From: Hirudo medicinalis
Lineage: Eukaryota; Annelida; Clitellata; Hirudinida; Hirudinidae
Assembly: GCA_011800805.1 (NCBI GenBank)
Contig: MPNW01000858.1
Coordinates: forward strand, 1 to 25,208
Direction of reading: 5' to 3'
DNA length: 25,208 bases
A program made the translations under genes and the position numbers. The notes beneath the pieces were generated by a model. The model was not told the origin of the DNA and did no database searches. It was given only the letters and a program-made list of their open reading frames with translations. Positions 21,201-25,208 of the stretch are shown one piece after another (the stretch's first letter is position 1; each line of letters begins with the position of its first letter).

Positions 21201-24200
21201 TGTCGGCCTATTCAAGAGCCTCATGGAGATGGTGAGTGTTAATCATTGTTATGGTTCCTAATTAAATCCTCATTGATATGGTTCCTAATTAAATCCTCAT
21301 TTATATGGTTCCTAATTAAATCCTCCCTTGAATTCATCTCTGCTTGTAGAACCTCAGCAGGAACTTGTTGTCAGAGCTTCCCAACACCATTGGACAGCTA
21401 CAATCACTCAGGCATCTCAATGTTCATCACAACCAACTAACTTCTCTCAATCCAGGCTCGAATCATCTCCATTATTTGTTTTGATATCAGTTGCTTGTGG
21501 TTGCCTCATTATCCAATGATGAGATCATATCAAAGTTGACAATTACATAGAGCTTGGTAATGATGTTTATTTGGATTAATTTTGTTTCAGTTCTTGCCAG
21601 TTTGCATCTGGTGAAGTTAGACATCTCCGTGAACAAAATATCGAGGATTCCTTTGGAGTTGTACCTCATGGCTACTCTGGATGACCTGAACATCTGCAAC
21701 AACCCCCTCCTCATTCCCCCACAACACGTACATTGCGATTGATTGCCGATGACATTCGACGTATTCAAGAAGTATTCACTTGTGTAAGTCCTTGTTTGTA
21801 CTCAGGTTGTTGTCAGGGGCAGGCAACACATCATGGCCTACTTGGCTTCAGAGCAACAAAAACAGCAAAGAACGAAACTGAAGCAAGGAATTTCCAAAGG
21901 CAGGATGCAGAAGAATGGACTCTCTTCCTCAACCATCGTGTATGCGACCATTTTTTAAATTAATTTTTGGAGTTTTGCTTTTCAGCTTTTAATTTTATTT
22001 ATTTAAGAAAATTTGATAATTTGAACATTTCGATGAAATTTATGCTTATTTATTTTAAAAATTTAAATTTAAGTGGTTATCATTTGAAAAGTTTCAGAAG
22101 TATATCACGTGACGACCATCAGTTGAACAAGCAGATGTCTGATTCGGACTTTGACATGTCAAAAAGTGCAACCAAAACATTTGGATTGAATAGAGATGTA
22201 ATATTTTAAATATTTTTTGGTTTGGGTTTTTTTTTGCAGGAGTAATTCTCATGATCACTGGTCTTTATTTCTGAGTTTTGTAAGATATTAGCACTTTCAT
22301 ATTTTTGATTCTTACTTATCATATATTCACTGATTAGTTAAGAATATTTCTGATGTAATATTTTATAGATAATATTATGTAATAATTCCTGATAAATCAA
22401 CAGCCAAGATGTATTCACAACACCATAACAAGGAAACATCCGTCGAACGAAAACACGAAGGTGTCCTCGTGCTCTTCGATGCGCACATTGCCGAGCAGGA
22501 TGCAGAAGGACGGGGACGTGTTCAAAACGAGCCACGGCACGTCAGGGTACGTCAGCGACAACGACCTCGTTTACGTCGGCGACGACCTCGAGAATCCGCA
22601 GTCGTTCACTTCGACGGAAACTTTGAACTTCAACGAATCTCCTCAGAACAGCTTCCTATCATTGGTGCGAAAATTAAGGGTTTTTGATTTCATTGGAAGT
22701 TGTGATGATGGTTTCCACGTGTTATTTCTCCAGGACGACGATGCTTCGTCCACCTGGTCGAACGGCACGTCGTCCGATCGCAAGTCGAAAGTCGACGGAA
22801 CGAGAGGCAACCGACCGAATCTCGTCGACATCGGCTTCATAGTCGAAGAAAAGTGGGTCGAAAGAAATTGAAGCACAATTATTTTTGTAGGTTCAGCAAT
22901 TTGTCACTTCATATTTCTCTTGCAGAACTACAGACAGCCTGGAAGAAAGTGGGCCTTCAACACCAACTGATGGTTATGAGGTTATAAGGAATCGTATTTA
23001 ATTACATCAATCATGATTCTGTGTTTTAAAGAATATATTTAATTACACAATCAATCGTGAATGTGCATTTTAATCGTACCAGGACGGCGAACGGTTGGAA
23101 TTTTACAAAAGATACTCTAACTTTGTCAGCCACAGAAAACAAGAAGCAGCCAAAATAATGAAATTAGCAGAAGATCAAGTAAGTTAAAGGTGATTTTTGT
23201 TAATTAAACTTTCGCTTGACTTTCAAAGAGGCTATTTTTTTGCAGATTTCTTCTGAGAGTAAAAATTCAGGTTCAACATTTTTCGATTGTTTTGCAATTT
23301 TTGTCCCTTAAGCATCCAATACTCTTATGCTTCATATCTGCAGTCCTCTCTCCAAAATGCAAGCAAATCCTGGAAACCCTGAAAGGAGAGTTGTCTGAGC
23401 ACAATCCACTGCTAACCATCAGGAGGAACATGAGCCAGTTGGCCAAAGAAAACAATCAAGTGAAAAGTCTCAGAAAGGTTGATCAAGTTGTTTATACATA
23501 AACTTTAAAAATTTGCAATTTATAGCGTCATACATATCTGCAATGTAATTCATTACGTCATATAATTCATAAATCATGATGTCCTGTCCATTATGAAGGT
23601 TCTCCAGACTCTGTTGAAGATCGAAGTCGAAGGAGATGTCGGCGAATCGCTGAAGGACGGAGTCGTCCTCTGCGAACTTGCCAATCAAATTCTCCCCAAC
23701 TCTGTGCCTCACATTTACACATCTACTGCAGACACCGTAAGCTCGCTCAACTCATTTCCACTTCTTAGTGTCGATGCTTAGGACTTTCGAAAGCTTCCAA
23801 CACAAATTGAACTCAAATTTTGTTTTTAGAAATTGCCAGAGCCAAAATGCAGGAAAAATGTTGAAAACTTCCTTAATGTCTGCAGAAGGCTTGGTCTCAG
23901 CCAGGTGAGAGAATGGTTTAAAATAATTTTTAAACGACGGCGGCGCATCTCGAGATCCTTCGGTCGGCCGAGACGAGAACGGCCTTACCCTTCTTCTGGT
24001 GGCTTTTCAAAGATGCTCGACGTGTATTTAAAATTTTGTAAACATTTACATTTTATGGTGATTAATCGAAGCAATTACGTTACATACCACCTCATCTAAA
24101 TAGGCTGAACTTACAGGCTAATAATAGTTATCTTCGAGATGGGACTTATTTGGGACAGCATTTGAAGAATAATTAAAAATGTTCTTTACTCCAACCTTTG

Positions 24201-25015
24201 AGCTTCCTTTAATTGTTCAAACATTTGTTGACCTGCCACTGTGGAATGAACATATTTACATTTACATTGAACACATTTCTTTTAAACCACCTTTTGCTTA
24301 AATTCGAACCATGCCAACGTATGTAAAAGAAGTCAAAAAGGTTTGAAATTAAAATTTTAAGGAGGTCAAATTAAAGCTATTGCCACTGGATCTTTTGATC
24401 GTAATTACATTAATTATTAATTATTAATTATTATAATTGTTAATTGCTTAATGGGCTGTGACGCATTTAAAGTTTATTTACCGAGGTAATCGGTCGAGTG
24501 ACGTGCGAAAGCCAACCCACGGGCAGCAACTTTGGGTACCTAACTTCATCCCTAGCCCCTACCCTAACCCTACCTCATGAACCTGGAAATCCATGTAGAA
24601 CTGACTAAAGTCGTTACCTGCGACTTGGCTTTTGCCCGTTGCTTCTCCGACCATCAAATTTTCAGACGCCCTCATTACGAATTGTGAATTGTGAATTGTG
24701 AATTAGGAATTGTGAATTACGAATTGTGACTGGTTCATGGAACATTTCTTACAGGAGGATGTGCTTAAATGGCAAAACCTCCTGGAAATGGACCCGCTTG
24801 GCAAAAGTGGATCTTTGACTCGAACGACCTGCGAACAAGACGTTTCACGTTGCGAGTCTCGGAAGCAGAAACTATTTAAAATCGCTGGTGACAAGCCGCA
24901 CGAGGAATCTTTAGTTCTTAATGTCGCCCTGCAAGATCACGTGATCGCCATATTTTGCATCCTCTTCTTTCTTTCTACCTGTCTCTTCCTTCATTGGTAC
25001 CCTCTGCCATCTTGA
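18221..25015 (+). CDS. LRCH: Leucine-rich repeat and calponin homology protein (LRCH family)
   Basis: Sixteen exons: 18221-18401, 20422-20566, 21102-21231, 21350-21455, 21591-21727, 21806-21939, 22098-22197, 22404-22664, 22734-22852, 22926-22980, 23083-23178, 23246-23270, 23344-23477, 23599-23736, 23830-23904, 24755-25015. Phases join to 698 aa. The ATG follows an in-frame TAG. Residues about 30-235 form eight or nine LRRs, opening with the family phrase YDLSD..DLSRN. The middle is a Ser/Asp-rich linker. Residues about 530-612 match the LRCH calponin-homology domain (LKDGVVLCELANQILPNSVP, CRKNVENFLNVCRRLGLSQ). The last exon adds a weaker CH end and a hydrophobic stretch at about 675-693 (VIAIFCILFFLSTCLFLHW), like the C-terminal membrane segment reported for LRCH4. 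LRCH proteins are cytoskeletal or membrane-linked scaffolds (inferred role). Exons 1-15 are firm apart from the GC donor of exon 4. The last exon is probable. Confidence 0.92.
18402..20421 (+). other. Large first intron of LRCH (2.0 kb)
   Basis: The intron runs from donor GTGAGT to acceptor TTCGATTTCAG. It holds no supported gene. Its notable content is the GTACTTG-rich sequence at 19630-20070. AT-rich runs (ATT/AATAAT) and a CAGTAC/GTACTG inverted pair near 20370-20395 are also present. Confidence 0.8.
19630..20070. mobile_element. Possible hAT-like transposon remnant
   Basis: GTACTTGATACTTGCATTTG at about 19636 and a second cluster at 19980-20065 (GATGTACTTGTAAAAGTACTTG-like, then GTACTCGTACTTGTACTTGG, then ATACTTGCATTTGG) bracket about 340 bases. 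GTACTTG-rich subterminal sequence of this kind is typical of hAT-family DNA transposons and their MITEs. Clear terminal inverted repeats and a target duplication were not found, and no transposase frame remains. Confidence 0.3.
21251..21327. repeat. 27-bp tandem repeat in LRCH intron 3
   Basis: ATGGTTCCTAATTAAATCCT plus seven bases starts at 21251, 21278 and 21305. The array fills most of the 118-base intron 21232-21349. Because 27 is divisible by three it reads as a nine-residue peptide repeat, but intron length and splice sites argue against coding. Confidence 0.9.
21456..21590 (+). other. Probable GC-AG intron of LRCH (intron 4)
   Basis: Exon 4 ends ...AATCCAG and the next bases are GCTCGA. 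The acceptor is TTTTGTTTCAG at 21580-21590. Only this junction gives an LRR segment (QLTSLNPVLASLHLVKLDIS) with the same spacing as vertebrate LRCH. No GT donor in phase 1 is available before the in-frame TGA at 21482-21484. Confidence 0.65.
23905..24754 (+). other. LRCH intron 15 with repeat-like insertions
   Basis: This 850-base intron contains three unusual patches. One is a GC-rich patch at 23936-24000 around the palindrome ATCTCGAGAT (23947-23956). The second, at 24480-24665, has CCCTAACCCTACC telomere-like units and an inverted pair AAAGCCAA (24508-24515) / TTGGCTTT (24625-24632). The third is a heptanucleotide array at 24679-24727. The patches look like fragments of interspersed repeats. 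Confidence 0.5.
24679..24727. repeat. Seven tandem GAATTGT heptamers
   Basis: Seven exact 7-base steps run GAATTGT x3, GAATTAG, GAATTGT, GAATTAC, GAATTGT. The array ends 27 bases before the proposed acceptor of the last LRCH exon, so length changes here could affect its branch-point region. Confidence 0.95.
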
Positions 25016-25081
25016 TTCTGGATTATCAATGTTCTCTTACTAACGGTATTTAGGGTTACTCACGTAATCTGGAAAGCATGA

Positions 25082-25208
25082 AAGCTTAAGCGTCGTTTTC
25101 GCTTGCAAACATCTCGGAGTTTCGATTTCGAGTCATGAGTTCGCGTCGCAAATTGCAATTGTCAGCCTTTCGATTGATTCTTGTAGATTTGTGTTGTGCT
25201 GTGTTGTG
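25082..25208 (+). repeat. Copy 2 of the 127-bp exact duplication (window end)
   Basis: These bases are identical to 1130-1256 and begin 66 bases past the LRCH stop codon, so this copy probably lies in the LRCH 3' UTR. Here AAGCTT continues from upstream sequence (GGAAAGCATGA) without a break. This makes it the more credible native copy. Confidence 0.95.

Noticed and set aside
22409..22687. Arg-rich plus-strand frame in LRCH exon 8
   Set aside because: It is an alternative frame of an exon whose other frame joins in phase to both neighbours and matches the acidic LRCH linker.

Overview
The window looks like AT-rich nuclear DNA from an invertebrate animal. Every recognisable gene is split by introns (mostly GT-AG). 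The two best-conserved proteins, a sorting nexin with PDZ, PX and FERM-like parts and an LRR-plus-calponin-homology protein, are metazoan families, and a Cys-loop ligand-gated anion channel points the same way. Long (ATT)n and (GAT)n tracts and short introns would fit a lophotrochozoan such as an annelid, but the sequence does not settle the species.

Layout. Positions 1-1128 are mostly (GAT/GAC)n and (ATT)n microsatellites around a serine-rich open frame on the minus strand. This part ends at a single ambiguous base (1129). The next base starts a HindIII site, and the 127 bases from there are repeated exactly at the end of the window (25082-25208), so the 1129 junction and the window end are suspect. 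Three minus-strand genes follow: a two-exon novel gene whose protein ends in poly-Asn and poly-His (4226-5423), a complete nine-exon Cys-loop anion-channel subunit (7591-10742), and the 3' part of a single-pass membrane protein with two PPxY motifs (12004-13258). The strand then switches: a complete twelve-exon SNX27 gene (14455-16876) and an LRCH-family gene of sixteen proposed exons (18221-25015) are both on the plus strand.

All three well-resolved gene models were rebuilt by hand from splice sites and codon phase. Each gives an uninterrupted product: 385 aa (channel), 500 aa (SNX27), 698 aa (LRCH). SNX27 is a retromer cargo adaptor on endosomes. LRCH proteins are cytoskeletal or membrane-associated scaffolds. 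The channel is a neuronal-type receptor. Nothing suggests these unrelated genes act as a unit. The main points of interest are the novel poly-Asn gene, the PPxY membrane protein, a putative GC-AG intron and C-terminal membrane tail in LRCH, an orphan GC-rich structured block near 14,000, and the duplicated 127-bp end.
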